Assembly: GCA_039815945.1 (NCBI GenBank)
Contig: JBCBYI010000008.1
Coordinates: 1 to 37,249 of the forward strand
From: UBA11606 sp039815945
Lineage (GTDB): Bacteria; Actinomycetota; Acidimicrobiia; Acidimicrobiales; Aldehydirespiratoraceae
Length of the DNA stretch: 37,249 nt
Direction: 5' to 3'
Translations under genes and position numbers: made by a program
Part shown: positions 15,283 to 22,623 of the stretch, piece after piece
Layout of the letters: each line of letters begins with the position of its first letter
Position numbering within the stretch: position 1 is the first letter of the stretch
The notes under the pieces: model-generated
What the model was told of the DNA's origin: nothing
Seen by the model: only the letters and a program-made list of their open reading frames with translations
The model's database searches: none

Positions 15283-16383
15283 TCAGTCGAGCAGGGCCAG
15301 GATCTGGTCTTCGGTCGTCCAGTCGTAGTCGGCGGCGGCTCGTTCGCTGCCCGCCCACCAGGTGTGGGCTCGCTCGAGCATCGAGGCGGTGGAGTGCTCG
15401 GGCGACCAGCCGACGTCAGCGCGGAGACGATCGATGCTGAACGCGGTGTCCTGGTTCCACCAGTGCAGGTTGGGCGCGAGGTGCTGCACCAGGTTGATGC
15501 AGAGCATGAAGCGGGTTCGCAGCATCGCCCGAGGCCCCTGGGCCTGGTGCTTCTTGGCCGTACCGCTCGAGCGGATGTCGAGGGCGCCGGACTGCTGGAC
15601 GATGTCGATCGACCGCTCCCCCGTCCAGAGCGCCTCCATCAGCTCGGCCGGTACGTGCCGCACGTCGGCGTCGACGCCGACCGCGGCCGCGCACGCGGCG
15701 ACGTAGTCGTTGCGGGTGACCGCCTCGGCCCCGGTGAGGTTGTAGCGGCGGCCGAAGGTGGCCGGGACCCCCATCAGTCGTTCGAGCGCGCGGGCCTGGT
15801 CGTCGACGTCGCCCACCTGCAGCAGGGTCGACCCGTCGCCGGGAACGAGGATCGGCCGGCCGGTCCGGAGCCGGGCGAACATCCGCTGCTCGCGATCAGT
15901 CATTGCGTTGTGCGGGCCGAGCACCATCGAGAACGGCACGGTGGTCGCCGGGAAACCCCAGTCGGCGTGGGCGGCGAAGAGGCGATCTTCACACAGCAGC
16001 TTGTGCAGGCCGTACTCGATCTGGGTCTCGCCCCGGTCGTCGGGGTCGGCTTCGGTGATCGGCCGATCCTGAGACGCATAGGTGACGGTCGAACTCGCGA
16101 AGACGTAGTGCCCGACCGCGTCCCGGAAGATCTCCATCATGATGTCGACGTCTTCGGGGTGATACGCCGACACGTCGTGCACACATTCCCACTCGGTGCC
16201 GCCGAGCACGGCCCGCAGCTGATCGTGGTCGGTGCGATCGGCGACCAGGCGCCCGACCGAGTCGGGGATGTCCGATTCGGTGCGGCCCCGATTGCAGACG
16301 GTGACCTCGTGCCCCTTGCGCACGAGCTCGTGGACGAGCGCCAGCCCGTTGAACTGGGTGCCACCCATGACCAGGACTCGCAC
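15283..16383 (-). CDS. NAD-dependent epimerase/dehydratase family protein
   Basis: A 366-residue extended short-chain dehydrogenase-type protein. The Rossmann loop is MGGTQFNGLALVHEL at residues 6-20, the form seen in the branch that includes plant CSP41-like proteins. It is followed by VTVCNRGR, then DVSAYHPEDVD, the VFASSTVTYA strand with catalytic-type serines, and IEYGLHKLLCED, where Y-G-L-H-K gives the YxxxK pair. VGDVDDQARALERLM and YNLTGAEAVTRNDYV are typical substrate-domain blocks. The start is GTG at 16381-16383, fixed by a strong GGAGG ribosome-binding site (16391-16395) with seven-base spacing; an upstream in-frame start would run into the deacetylase gene. The sugar or other substrate is unknown; the deacetylase neighbour hints at envelope glycan. 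Confidence 0.82.
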   Translation of the reverse strand: MRVLVMGGTQFNGLALVHELVRKGHEVTVCNRGRTESDIPDSVGRLVADRTDHDQLRAVLGGTEWECVHDVSAYHPEDVDIMMEIFRDAVGHYVFASSTVTYASQDRPITEADPDDRGETQIEYGLHKLLCEDRLFAAHADWGFPATTVPFSMVLGPHNAMTDREQRMFARLRTGRPILVPGDGSTLLQVGDVDDQARALERLMGVPATFGRRYNLTGAEAVTRNDYVAACAAAVGVDADVRHVPAELMEALWTGERSIDIVQQSGALDIRSSGTAKKHQAQGPRAMLRTRFMLCINLVQHLAPNLHWWNQDTAFSIDRLRADVGWSPEHSTASMLERAHTWWAGSERAAADYDWTTEDQILALLD

Positions 16384-16390
16384 CTGGGTA

Positions 16391-16395
16391 CCTCC
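16391..16395 (-). promoter_or_regulatory. Ribosome-binding site deciding the epimerase start
   Basis: GGAGG on the minus strand, seven bases before GTG 16383. It is one of the few canonical Shine-Dalgarno sites in this window, where many genes appear leaderless, and it marks the epimerase as an internal operon gene. Confidence 0.7.
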
Positions 16396-16414
16396 GTGGT
16401 GAAACCGACCGGTA

Positions 16415-17485
16415 TCAGTCGGGGATCCAGGTGAAGGCTCCCACGCGGGGGGCGAGTTCGACGAACCCCTCCGCGTCGGGAACGAGCCGGGCGCCATCGT
16501 GCACGATGGTTCCGGTTCCGGTGTGGAGCCGGACGCCGACATCGGTCATGCCAGACACGACGGACCACGTCCAGGTCCAGGATCCGTCGTCGGCCGGCAC
16601 CGGGCTGACCCGATCGACGTTGCGGCGGACCCGATCGTGGGTGGCGACGTCGGCGAGCGTGGCGTGCCAGACGGTGGCGTCGGCCGCGTCGGCGGCCGCC
16701 ATCATCCGCTCGAGATCAGCGAACGACATCCGAGCGAAGCCGGGCTCGTCGATCGCGTGGATCACGATCGTCAACCAACCACCAGCGGCGATCGCCGTCT
16801 CGATCGCGGTGACGGTGTCGTCGATGCGTGTCCCGGCGGGATCCTCGTCGGCGGGGATCACGGAGTGGGCCGGGAGGGCGTACCAGTCGGGGGTGCGGCC
16901 GGCCTCGACGTGGGACGGGAAGCCCCACGTGCCGCGGGCGGTGACATAGGTGGCCCGGCTGTACTGGAGGAACGGATCGCCGACGACACCGCTCGGGTAG
17001 GCGAAGGTGGCCGGTTCGGCGCCGAAGGTGTCGGTGAGGAGGTCGTGGCAGGCCGTGACCTCGGCCGGGTCCGTGTCGGGTCCGGCGACCTGATGGGTCA
17101 TCGTGTGGTTGGCGACCTCGTGGCGAGCCGCGACCGCCCCCCACCCGTCGGGATCGCGCGCCACGTCGGAACAGGCCGGGTAGAAGGTCGCCGGGCGGCC
17201 GAGTTCGTCGAGATACGGCACGACGCGGGCCTGGTGGGACGGGAACGCATCGTCGAAGGTCCACGTGATCGCGGCGTCATGACCGTTCCACGCAGGGATC
17301 GTGGGCGCGGTGGCGTCGGTCGCGATGATCGGTGGCGTGGTGGTCGTCGATGAGGAGGTGGTGGTCGCCGACGTGGAGGTCGACGACGGCGCGGCGACCT
17401 CGATGGTCACCTCTGCGGCATCACCGCAAGCCCCGAGGATCAACGCCGTCACCGCCACGGCGACGATTCGAGAAGTCGACCGCAT
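16415..17485 (-). CDS. Polysaccharide deacetylase-family lipoprotein
   Basis: A 356-residue exported lipoprotein. The signal peptide MRSTSRIVAVAVTALILGAC ends in a lipobox, followed by a Ser/Thr-rich linker to about residue 60. The NodB-type domain shows ITWTFDDAFPSH (the TFDD motif holding the catalytic base and metal aspartate) and VANHTMTHQ, where the HxxxH pair completes the metal site, plus TFAYPSGVVGD and LTIVIHAIDEPG for the later motifs. Such enzymes remove acetyl groups from N-acetylglucosamine-type glycans at the cell surface. The last 80 residues form an extra beta-rich module of unknown role. It starts at ATG 17485 with TACGGT seven bases upstream, inside the end of the HTH gene. 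Confidence 0.83.
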   Translation of the reverse strand: MRSTSRIVAVAVTALILGACGDAAEVTIEVAAPSSTSTSATTTSSSTTTTPPIIATDATAPTIPAWNGHDAAITWTFDDAFPSHQARVVPYLDELGRPATFYPACSDVARDPDGWGAVAARHEVANHTMTHQVAGPDTDPAEVTACHDLLTDTFGAEPATFAYPSGVVGDPFLQYSRATYVTARGTWGFPSHVEAGRTPDWYALPAHSVIPADEDPAGTRIDDTVTAIETAIAAGGWLTIVIHAIDEPGFARMSFADLERMMAAADAADATVWHATLADVATHDRVRRNVDRVSPVPADDGSWTWTWSVVSGMTDVGVRLHTGTGTIVHDGARLVPDAEGFVELAPRVGAFTWIPD

Positions 17486-17855
17486 GGACCTCACCGTACC
17501 CCTGCGTTGGCGCGGCCTCGCTTCGACCCGGACGATCGACCTGATCGGCCAGGGTGCGTAGGCCGACGAGATCGACCCGGGGCACCGCCTCGTCGAGCAG
17601 CGCCAGGTACGCCGCCGGGAGTCGCCCGAACGGCACCGAGCCAGCCTCACAACGCCGGACCGTGAAGGTGTCGACTCCGAGGCGGGCGGCGAAGGCCTCC
17701 GGGTCGGCGAGCGTGCGCAGCCGAGCGGCCCGGGCGACCGCGGCCGCGATCGGGTGCGGGGCGCCATCGACCACGAGCGCGCCGGCGAGGCCGACAACGC
17801 AGCGAGTGGCGGGCGACAGGGCGGAGACGGGGAGACCGGCGGGCATGTTCCCCAT
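17421..17855 (-). CDS. Small HTH-like (XRE-type?) protein overlapping the deacetylase gene
   Basis: A 144-residue frame with good third-position GC, starting at ATG 17855 (M4 at 17846 is an alternative). The middle, from about residue 55, reads DPEAFAARLGVDTFTVRRCE followed by AGSVPFGRLPAAYLALLDEA, which looks like the helix-turn-helix and following helix of XRE-type proteins. The first 50 residues are hydrophobic-helical and do not match a family I know. The last 21 codons overlap the start of the deacetylase gene in another frame, which is unusual here where overlaps are otherwise four bases. The true stop or even the reality of the gene is therefore less certain. It is divergent from the aminotransferase gene, with only 30 bases between starts. 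Confidence 0.55.
   Translation of the reverse strand: MGNMPAGLPVSALSPATRCVVGLAGALVVDGAPHPIAAAVARAARLRTLADPEAFAARLGVDTFTVRRCEAGSVPFGRLPAAYLALLDEAVPRVDLVGLRTLADQVDRPGRSEAAPTQGYGEVHAVDFSNRRRGGDGVDPRGLR
17493..17498 (-). promoter_or_regulatory. -10 box TACGGT, leaderless promoter of the deacetylase gene
   Basis: TACGGT on the minus strand is followed by seven bases (GAGGTCC) and then the ATG at 17485. It lies within the coding sequence of the upstream HTH-like gene, giving the deacetylase its own promoter. GGTGAGG overlapping the box could alternatively serve as a ribosome-binding site on a longer transcript. Confidence 0.5.
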
Positions 17856-17885
17856 CGTGGCGAGGGGGTGTGACACGCTCTCGCC

Positions 17886-18704
17886 ATGGGCACCTGGTGG
17901 ATCGACGGTGAGCTGGTACCAGCTGACGAGGCGACCCTGCCGGTCACCGATCACGGCCTCACCGTGGGCGACGGCTGTTTCGAGACCGCGGCGGTCGTTC
18001 GCGGCGTGCCCTTCGCCATGCGCCGTCATCTCGCTCGACTCCGTCGCAGTCTCGACGGGCTGGGCATCGACCTCGCCCGCACCGACGACGAGCTCCGCGA
18101 CGCAGCCCAGACCGTTGCCGACGCCGATCCCGACGCGGGCCTGATCCGCCTGACGGTCACGGCGGGCCCTGGCCCGCTCGGCTCCGGGCGCGGCGACGTC
18201 GTGCCGACCGTGATCATCGGCTCGGCCGCCGCTCGCGACTGGCCGCCGAGCGGCGCGGTCGTGACCGTGCCGTGGCCCCGCAACGAGCGGGGCGTGCTCG
18301 CCGGAGTGAAGTCCACGAGCTACGCCGAGAACGTCGTCGCCCTCGCCCACGCCAAGGAACGCGGCGGGAGCGAGGCAATCTTCCCCAACACGGTCGGCCA
18401 TCTGTGCGAAGGGACCGGCAGCAACATCTTCATCGAGCACGAGGGCCGACTCGTCACGCCGACCCTGCAGAGCGGTTGTCTCGCCGGCGTGACCCGCGAG
18501 CTCGTGTTGGAGACGAGCGAGATCGTCGAACTCGATCTCCCGATCGAGGTCCTCGCCACCACGAGCGAGGCGTTCCTCACGTCGTCGACCCGCCACGTCA
18601 TGGCGATCGACCGGATCGACGACCGAGCGCTCGCAGTGGGCCCGCTCACCGAAGCGGCTCGGGCCGCGTACCAGACGGTCGTGGCCGAGCACCTCGACCC
18701 GTGA
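17886..18704 (+). CDS. Class IV PLP-dependent aminotransferase / aminodeoxychorismate lyase-like
   Basis: A 272-residue fold-type IV PLP enzyme; the length suits D-amino-acid aminotransferase or aminodeoxychorismate lyase (PabC) better than branched-chain aminotransferase (over 300). Markers are the TDHGLTVGDGCFETAAV block near residues 21-38, the PLP lysine K142 in LAGVKSTSYAENVVAL, the cofactor-phosphate region EGTGSNIFIEHEGRLVTP near 177-195, GCLAGVTRELVLE, and EAFLTSSTRHVMAI. The three activities share these motifs, so the reaction cannot be settled by eye; no pabA or pabB is in the window. The ATG at 17886 has CACGCT six bases before it, a weak leaderless -10. Confidence 0.83.
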   Translation: MGTWWIDGELVPADEATLPVTDHGLTVGDGCFETAAVVRGVPFAMRRHLARLRRSLDGLGIDLARTDDELRDAAQTVADADPDAGLIRLTVTAGPGPLGSGRGDVVPTVIIGSAAARDWPPSGAVVTVPWPRNERGVLAGVKSTSYAENVVALAHAKERGGSEAIFPNTVGHLCEGTGSNIFIEHEGRLVTPTLQSGCLAGVTRELVLETSEIVELDLPIEVLATTSEAFLTSSTRHVMAIDRIDDRALAVGPLTEAARAAYQTVVAEHLDP

Positions 18705-18717
18705 CCCCCACTCCCGT

Positions 18718-20040
18718 CTAGCGCAACAACCCCATGGCGCTGGCCTCCCGCTCGAGGCCTTCGCGATGGGCGGGATCGGCCACCGCGATCAGCCTCCGAG
18801 CCCGCTCCGAGAGCGTCCGGCCCTCGAGTTCGGCGACGCCGTGTTCGGTGACGATGTTGTCGACGGTGTTCTTCAGGGTGGTGACCGCAGCGCCGGCCGT
18901 GAGCCGAGGGACGATCTTGCTGGTGCCGTGGCGGGTGGTCGAGTGCAACACGACGTAGCCGTTGCCACCCTCGGAGTACTGGGCGCCCCGGGCGAAGTCG
19001 GCCTGACCACCGCTGCCCGACCAGTAGCGATCACCGATCGTCTCCGAGGCGCACTGGCCGAGCAGATCGACCTCGATCGTGGCGTTGATCGACACGAAGT
19101 TCGGTTCGGTGCCGATGCGGCGGGGATCGTTGACCTCGTCGACGGGCAGGAAGCGCACGAGGTCGTTGCCGTCACAGAAGTCGTAGAGCCGGGCCGTCCC
19201 GAGGGCGAACGTGGTGACGACCCGACCTCGGTTGGTGCGCTTGCGGACGCCGTTGACGACACCCGCTTCGACGAGATCGACGACGGGGTCCGACAGGAGT
19301 TCGGTGTGCACGCCCAGATCCCGATGGCCGCCGAGAAGGGTGGCGACCGCCGCGGGGATCGCACCGATGCCGAGCTGCAGACATGCGCCGTTCGGGATCC
19401 GATCGGCGATGTGCTCGCCGATGGTGCGGTCGCGGTCGTCGACAGCCGGCATGGCCACCTCGACGAGGTCCCACTCGCCCTCACACCACGCTGCGACCTC
19501 GGAGGCGTGGAGCCGGTTCGAGCCGTGGGTAGGCGGCATGTTCGGGTTGACCTCGAGCACGAACGGCACGCGGCCGATCATCGCGGCGGCGTAGTCGGCG
19601 CTCACCCCGAGTGAGAAGTAGCCGTGGCGATCGGGCGGACTCGCCGCCGCGAGGACGCAGAACGGCTCACGGGCAAGCAGGAACTGCGGAACCTCGGAGA
19701 AGTTCGCCGGCGCGAACTCACAGCCACCGGCCTGATACGCCGGGCGGGTGACGTGGGACAGGAACCACGACACGTGCCCGAGACGTCCACGGTGCGCGCC
19801 GTGGAGGTACGGGCGATCGCGCAGCGCGTGCATCTGGTGGACGGTGACGCCATCGAGGCGGTCGGCACGAGCCTCGAGCTCGTCGAGCAGGCCGACCGGT
19901 TCGCCGTTGGCGATCGGCACGACGAGCTCGGCGCCGGCCGGCACGGCGTCGACGAGACGTTCGATCAGCTCGGCGGCGGACTCGACGCGGGTGTCGTCGG
20001 GGGCGAGCAGGTCGCGGAGATAGGGGTCTCGGTGCTGCAC
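18718..20040 (-). CDS. Acetyl-CoA hydrolase / CoA-transferase family protein
   Basis: A 440-residue CoA-transferase of the Cat1/4-hydroxybutyrate CoA-transferase group. Landmarks are the N-terminal VPAGAELVVPIANGEP, CEFAPANFSEVPQFL, ANFSE-type blocks, QLGIGAIPAAVATLL, and LGVHTELLSDPVVDLVEAG, where E247 is the likely catalytic glutamate that forms the CoA thioester. SINATIEVDLLGQCASE, GSGGQADFARGA and VTEHGVAELEGRTLSERA follow. The length matches 4-hydroxybutyrate CoA-transferases (about 430-440). It starts at GTG 20040, with TAGGAC six bases upstream. It is divergent from the large TPP enzyme, with 93 bases and an inverted repeat between them, so the two may be co-regulated. Donor and acceptor acids are not visible. 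Confidence 0.85.
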   Translation of the reverse strand: MQHRDPYLRDLLAPDDTRVESAAELIERLVDAVPAGAELVVPIANGEPVGLLDELEARADRLDGVTVHQMHALRDRPYLHGAHRGRLGHVSWFLSHVTRPAYQAGGCEFAPANFSEVPQFLLAREPFCVLAAASPPDRHGYFSLGVSADYAAAMIGRVPFVLEVNPNMPPTHGSNRLHASEVAAWCEGEWDLVEVAMPAVDDRDRTIGEHIADRIPNGACLQLGIGAIPAAVATLLGGHRDLGVHTELLSDPVVDLVEAGVVNGVRKRTNRGRVVTTFALGTARLYDFCDGNDLVRFLPVDEVNDPRRIGTEPNFVSINATIEVDLLGQCASETIGDRYWSGSGGQADFARGAQYSEGGNGYVVLHSTTRHGTSKIVPRLTAGAAVTTLKNTVDNIVTEHGVAELEGRTLSERARRLIAVADPAHREGLEREASAMGLLR

Positions 20041-20046
20041 GGCCCC

Positions 20047-20052
20047 GTCCTA
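20047..20052 (-). promoter_or_regulatory. -10 box TAGGAC, leaderless promoter of the CoA-transferase gene
   Basis: TAGGAC on the minus strand, then six bases (GGGGCC), then the GTG start at 20040. The final base is C rather than T, as in the recQ promoter. Confidence 0.5.
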
Positions 20053-20059
20053 GCAGGAA

Positions 20060-20081
20060 TTCGTCGGGCGACTTCGACGAA
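20060..20081. promoter_or_regulatory. Inverted repeat TTCGTCG-N8-CGACGAA, candidate operator
   Basis: Seven-base perfect arms at 20060-20066 and 20075-20081 lie between the divergent CoA-transferase and TPP-enzyme genes. The repeat covers the expected -35 position of the CoA-transferase promoter (about 20070-20075) and could serve both genes. Confidence 0.4.
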
Positions 20082-20133
20082 CACGCGACAGCGGCGCATC
20101 TCGGCCTCCCGGATGATGGAAGACTGACGCCAT

Positions 20134-22476
20134 ATGGCCCCCTCCCCGACCGAGTCCCTCTCCGACGAAGATCTCGCGACGCTCGAGGAGATCCAGCGCC
20201 GCGTGCTCTGGCTCGCGGTGCGCATGGTCGACCACGCCAATCAGCGCGAGGCCGGCGAGGTGAAGGTCGGCGGCCATCAAGCCTCGTGTGCCTCGATGGT
20301 CTCGATCATGACCGCGCTGTGGTTCGCCCACATCGGCGGTGAGGACAAGGTGGCGGTCAAGCCCCATGCGTCGCCGCTGTACCACTCGATCAAGTACCTC
20401 ACGGGCGAGCTCGATCGTTCGTATCTCACGACGCTGCGCGAACGGGGCGGGCTGCAGGCCTATCCGTCGCGAACGAAGGATCCCGACGTCGCCGACTTCT
20501 CGACCGGCTCGGTCGGGCTCGGCGCGGTGGCGCCCCTCTTCTCGGCGGCGACGCGCCGTTTCGTCGACTCGCACTTCGGTGAACGGGGCCCGGCTCGCTT
20601 CATCGCCACCGTCGGCGATGCCGAACTCGACGAGGGCAACGTGTGGGAGGCGATCGCCGACCCGGCGACGCAGGGCCTCTCGAACGTCACGCTCGTCGTC
20701 GACCTCAACCGTCAGAGCCTCGACCGGGTCGTGCCCGACATCCAAGCCCATCGCCTCCAGTCGTTCTTCGCCGACGCCGGCTGGCACGTGGTCGAGGCCA
20801 AGTACGGCCGCAAGCTCCAGGCCGCGTTCGGATCGCCCGGCGGCGAGGCCCTGCGCCAGCGCATCGACGAGATGCCCAACGAGGCCTATCAGGCGCTGTT
20901 CGCGCTGAAGGGCAAGAAGCTGCGCAAGAAGTTCCTCGACGGGGCCTCGGCCGCCGTCGAGCGGTTCATCGCCGATCTCGACAACAAGCAGTTGGCCGAG
21001 CTCGTCTTCAACCTCGGCGGCCACGACCTCGGGCTGCTGGTCGACACCTTCCGCCAGTGCGACGCCGTGACCGACCGCCCCTCGGTCGTCTTCGCGTACA
21101 CGATCAAGGGCTGGTCGCTGCCGATGGCGGGCGATCCGCTCAACCACGCCGCGCTGCTCAACGACGAGCAGATCGCCGACTTCCGCATCGAGCTCGGGCT
21201 CACCGAGGCGACCGAATGGGATCGCTTCGATCCCGACTCCGCTGCGGGCCGCTGGTGCGCCGAGGTCGGCGGCGAGATCAACAACGAGCCCGAGAAGCCG
21301 CGGCCGGCGCTGAAGGTGCCGGTCGGCGTCGCCCGCTTCGCCGACACCGCGATGGTCTCGACCCAGGAGGCGTTCGGCCGGATCCTCACCGGGTTGGCCG
21401 ACGTGCCCGCCGTGCGGCCTCGGCTCGTGACCACCTCACCCGACGTGTCGATCTCGACCAACCTCGGCGGCTTCATCAACAAGCTCGGCGTGTTCGCACC
21501 CGAGATCCGCGACGATCACGGCGGGGCCGAGCGCCTCCTGCGGTGGGCGCCGAACCCCGACGGGCACCACATCGAGCTCGGCATCTCGGAGATGAACCTC
21601 TTCTTGTTGCTCGGCCAGCTCGGGCTCGCCCACGAGCATCACGGCGAGATGCTCGTGCCGATCGGCACGGTCTACGACCCGTTCGTGCTGCGGGGGCTCG
21701 ATGCCTTCGTCTACTCGCTCTACAACGCCGGCAAGTTCATCGTGGCCGGCACGCCATCAGGCGTCACGCTCGCCCCCGAGGGTGGCGCGCATCAGTCGAC
21801 GATCACCGCCTCGGTCGGCATGGAACTGCCGGGCGTCAACTTCTCCGAACCCGCCTTCGCCACCGAGACCGACTGGCTGCTGTGCGATGCGGTCGCCGAA
21901 CTCTCCGACCCTGATGGCGAGAGTGCCTATGTCCGTCTCTCGACCCGCCCGATCGACCAGACCCCGTTCTCGGCCGCCCGTGAACGCATCGGCGTCGAGG
22001 AGCTCCGTCGTCAGGTGCTCGCCGGCGGCTACCGCCTGCGGGAAGGGGATCTCGCCCATGGGTCCGGCGTGGTGCTCGTGACCAGCGGGGCGACGGTGCC
22101 CGAGACGTTGGCGGCAGCCGACGAACTCGAGGACGAGGGCATCGGCGCGACCGTCATCGCGGCATCGTCAGCCGACCGGCTGTTTCGCAGCTGGCAGGCC
22201 GGGCTGCGGGGTCGGATCGACGACCTCAGCCGGGCGCCGCTCGGCGGTCACCTCGAGTCGTTGATCGGCGGCGACGAACGGGGCCGCCCGGTCGTCTCGG
22301 TGCAGGACGCGGCCAGCCACTCGCTCGCGTGGATCGGCTCGGCGCTCGGCGTGCGTCAGATCGCGCTCGGCGTCGACCGCTTCGGCGAGTCGGGTCGGAT
22401 CAAGGATCTGTACGACGTCGTCGGCATCTCCGCCGACCACATCGTCAACGCCGGCCTGCTCGCCGCCGAGGGCTGA
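20134..22476 (+). CDS. Homodimeric E1 / transketolase-like thiamine-diphosphate enzyme
   Basis: A 780-residue TPP-dependent enzyme with fused alpha and beta halves, related to AceE (E1 of pyruvate dehydrogenase) and transketolase. The TPP/Mg motif is GDAELDEGN at residues 161-169, followed by DLNRQSLD at 190-197, similar to but not identical with the GDGEMDEP and LQRLDGPV forms of true AceE. The central KKLRKKFLDG region is also AceE-like. The catalytic glutamate of the pyrimidine domain is E486 in ELGISEMNLFLLLGQ. Further blocks are MLVPIGTVYDPFVLRGLDA, LAPEGGAHQSTITASVG and the C-terminal ASSADRLFRSWQ. It is about 100 residues shorter than E. coli AceE. No E2, E3 or lipoyl-domain gene is in the window, so the acceptor and reaction are open. 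The start is ATG 20134, with only a weak ribosome-binding site. Confidence 0.8.
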   Translation: MAPSPTESLSDEDLATLEEIQRRVLWLAVRMVDHANQREAGEVKVGGHQASCASMVSIMTALWFAHIGGEDKVAVKPHASPLYHSIKYLTGELDRSYLTTLRERGGLQAYPSRTKDPDVADFSTGSVGLGAVAPLFSAATRRFVDSHFGERGPARFIATVGDAELDEGNVWEAIADPATQGLSNVTLVVDLNRQSLDRVVPDIQAHRLQSFFADAGWHVVEAKYGRKLQAAFGSPGGEALRQRIDEMPNEAYQALFALKGKKLRKKFLDGASAAVERFIADLDNKQLAELVFNLGGHDLGLLVDTFRQCDAVTDRPSVVFAYTIKGWSLPMAGDPLNHAALLNDEQIADFRIELGLTEATEWDRFDPDSAAGRWCAEVGGEINNEPEKPRPALKVPVGVARFADTAMVSTQEAFGRILTGLADVPAVRPRLVTTSPDVSISTNLGGFINKLGVFAPEIRDDHGGAERLLRWAPNPDGHHIELGISEMNLFLLLGQLGLAHEHHGEMLVPIGTVYDPFVLRGLDAFVYSLYNAGKFIVAGTPSGVTLAPEGGAHQSTITASVGMELPGVNFSEPAFATETDWLLCDAVAELSDPDGESAYVRLSTRPIDQTPFSAARERIGVEELRRQVLAGGYRLREGDLAHGSGVVLVTSGATVPETLAAADELEDEGIGATVIAASSADRLFRSWQAGLRGRIDDLSRAPLGGHLESLIGGDERGRPVVSVQDAASHSLAWIGSALGVRQIALGVDRFGESGRIKDLYDVVGISADHIVNAGLLAAEG

Positions 22477-22503
22477 GCCGCCGCGGTCCCCGCCAAAACC
22501 ACA

Positions 22504-22540
22504 CGAGCCGAGCCGCTGGTGATCCAGTCGACTCGGCTCG
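22504..22540. terminator. Two-tier hairpin after the TPP-enzyme gene
   Basis: CGAGCCGAG (22504-22512) pairs perfectly with CTCGGCTCG (22532-22540). Inside the 19-base loop, CTGG (22516-22519) pairs with CCAG (22524-22527) around TGAT, making a stem, internal loop, stem. It is 28 bases beyond the TPP-enzyme stop and suits a rho-independent-like terminator without U-tract, or a structured 3' end. Confidence 0.5.
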
Positions 22541-22549
22541 GAATCCATT

Positions 22550-22587
22550 GGGGGGAGGGGGATTCACGTGTCGGGCCGGAGGGGGGG
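22550..22587 (+). other. Four G-runs, possible G-quadruplex
   Basis: G6 (22550-22555), G5 (22557-22561), G3 (22573-22575) and G7 (22581-22587) lie on one strand between two hairpins in the convergent intergenic region. The third run is also part of the next hairpin stem, so the two structures would compete. Confidence 0.35.
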
Positions 22588-22597
22588 TGCCCGACAC
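22568..22597. terminator. Nine-base-pair hairpin, convergent intergenic region
   Basis: GTGTCGGGC (22568-22576) pairs perfectly with GCCCGACAC (22589-22597) around a 12-base G-rich loop. It lies 27 bases past the minus-strand PPOX stop and probably terminates that transcript, the plus-strand one, or both. Confidence 0.5.
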
Positions 22598-22606
22598 CAG
22601 AGGGAA

Positions 22607-22619
22607 CGCCGTGACGGCG
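22607..22619. terminator. Short hairpin at the 3' end of the PPOX gene
   Basis: CGCCG (22607-22611) pairs with CGGCG (22615-22619) around TGA, five bases from the minus-strand stop codon. It is the third hairpin in this 147-base gap. Confidence 0.35.
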
Positions 22620-22623
22620 GGCT

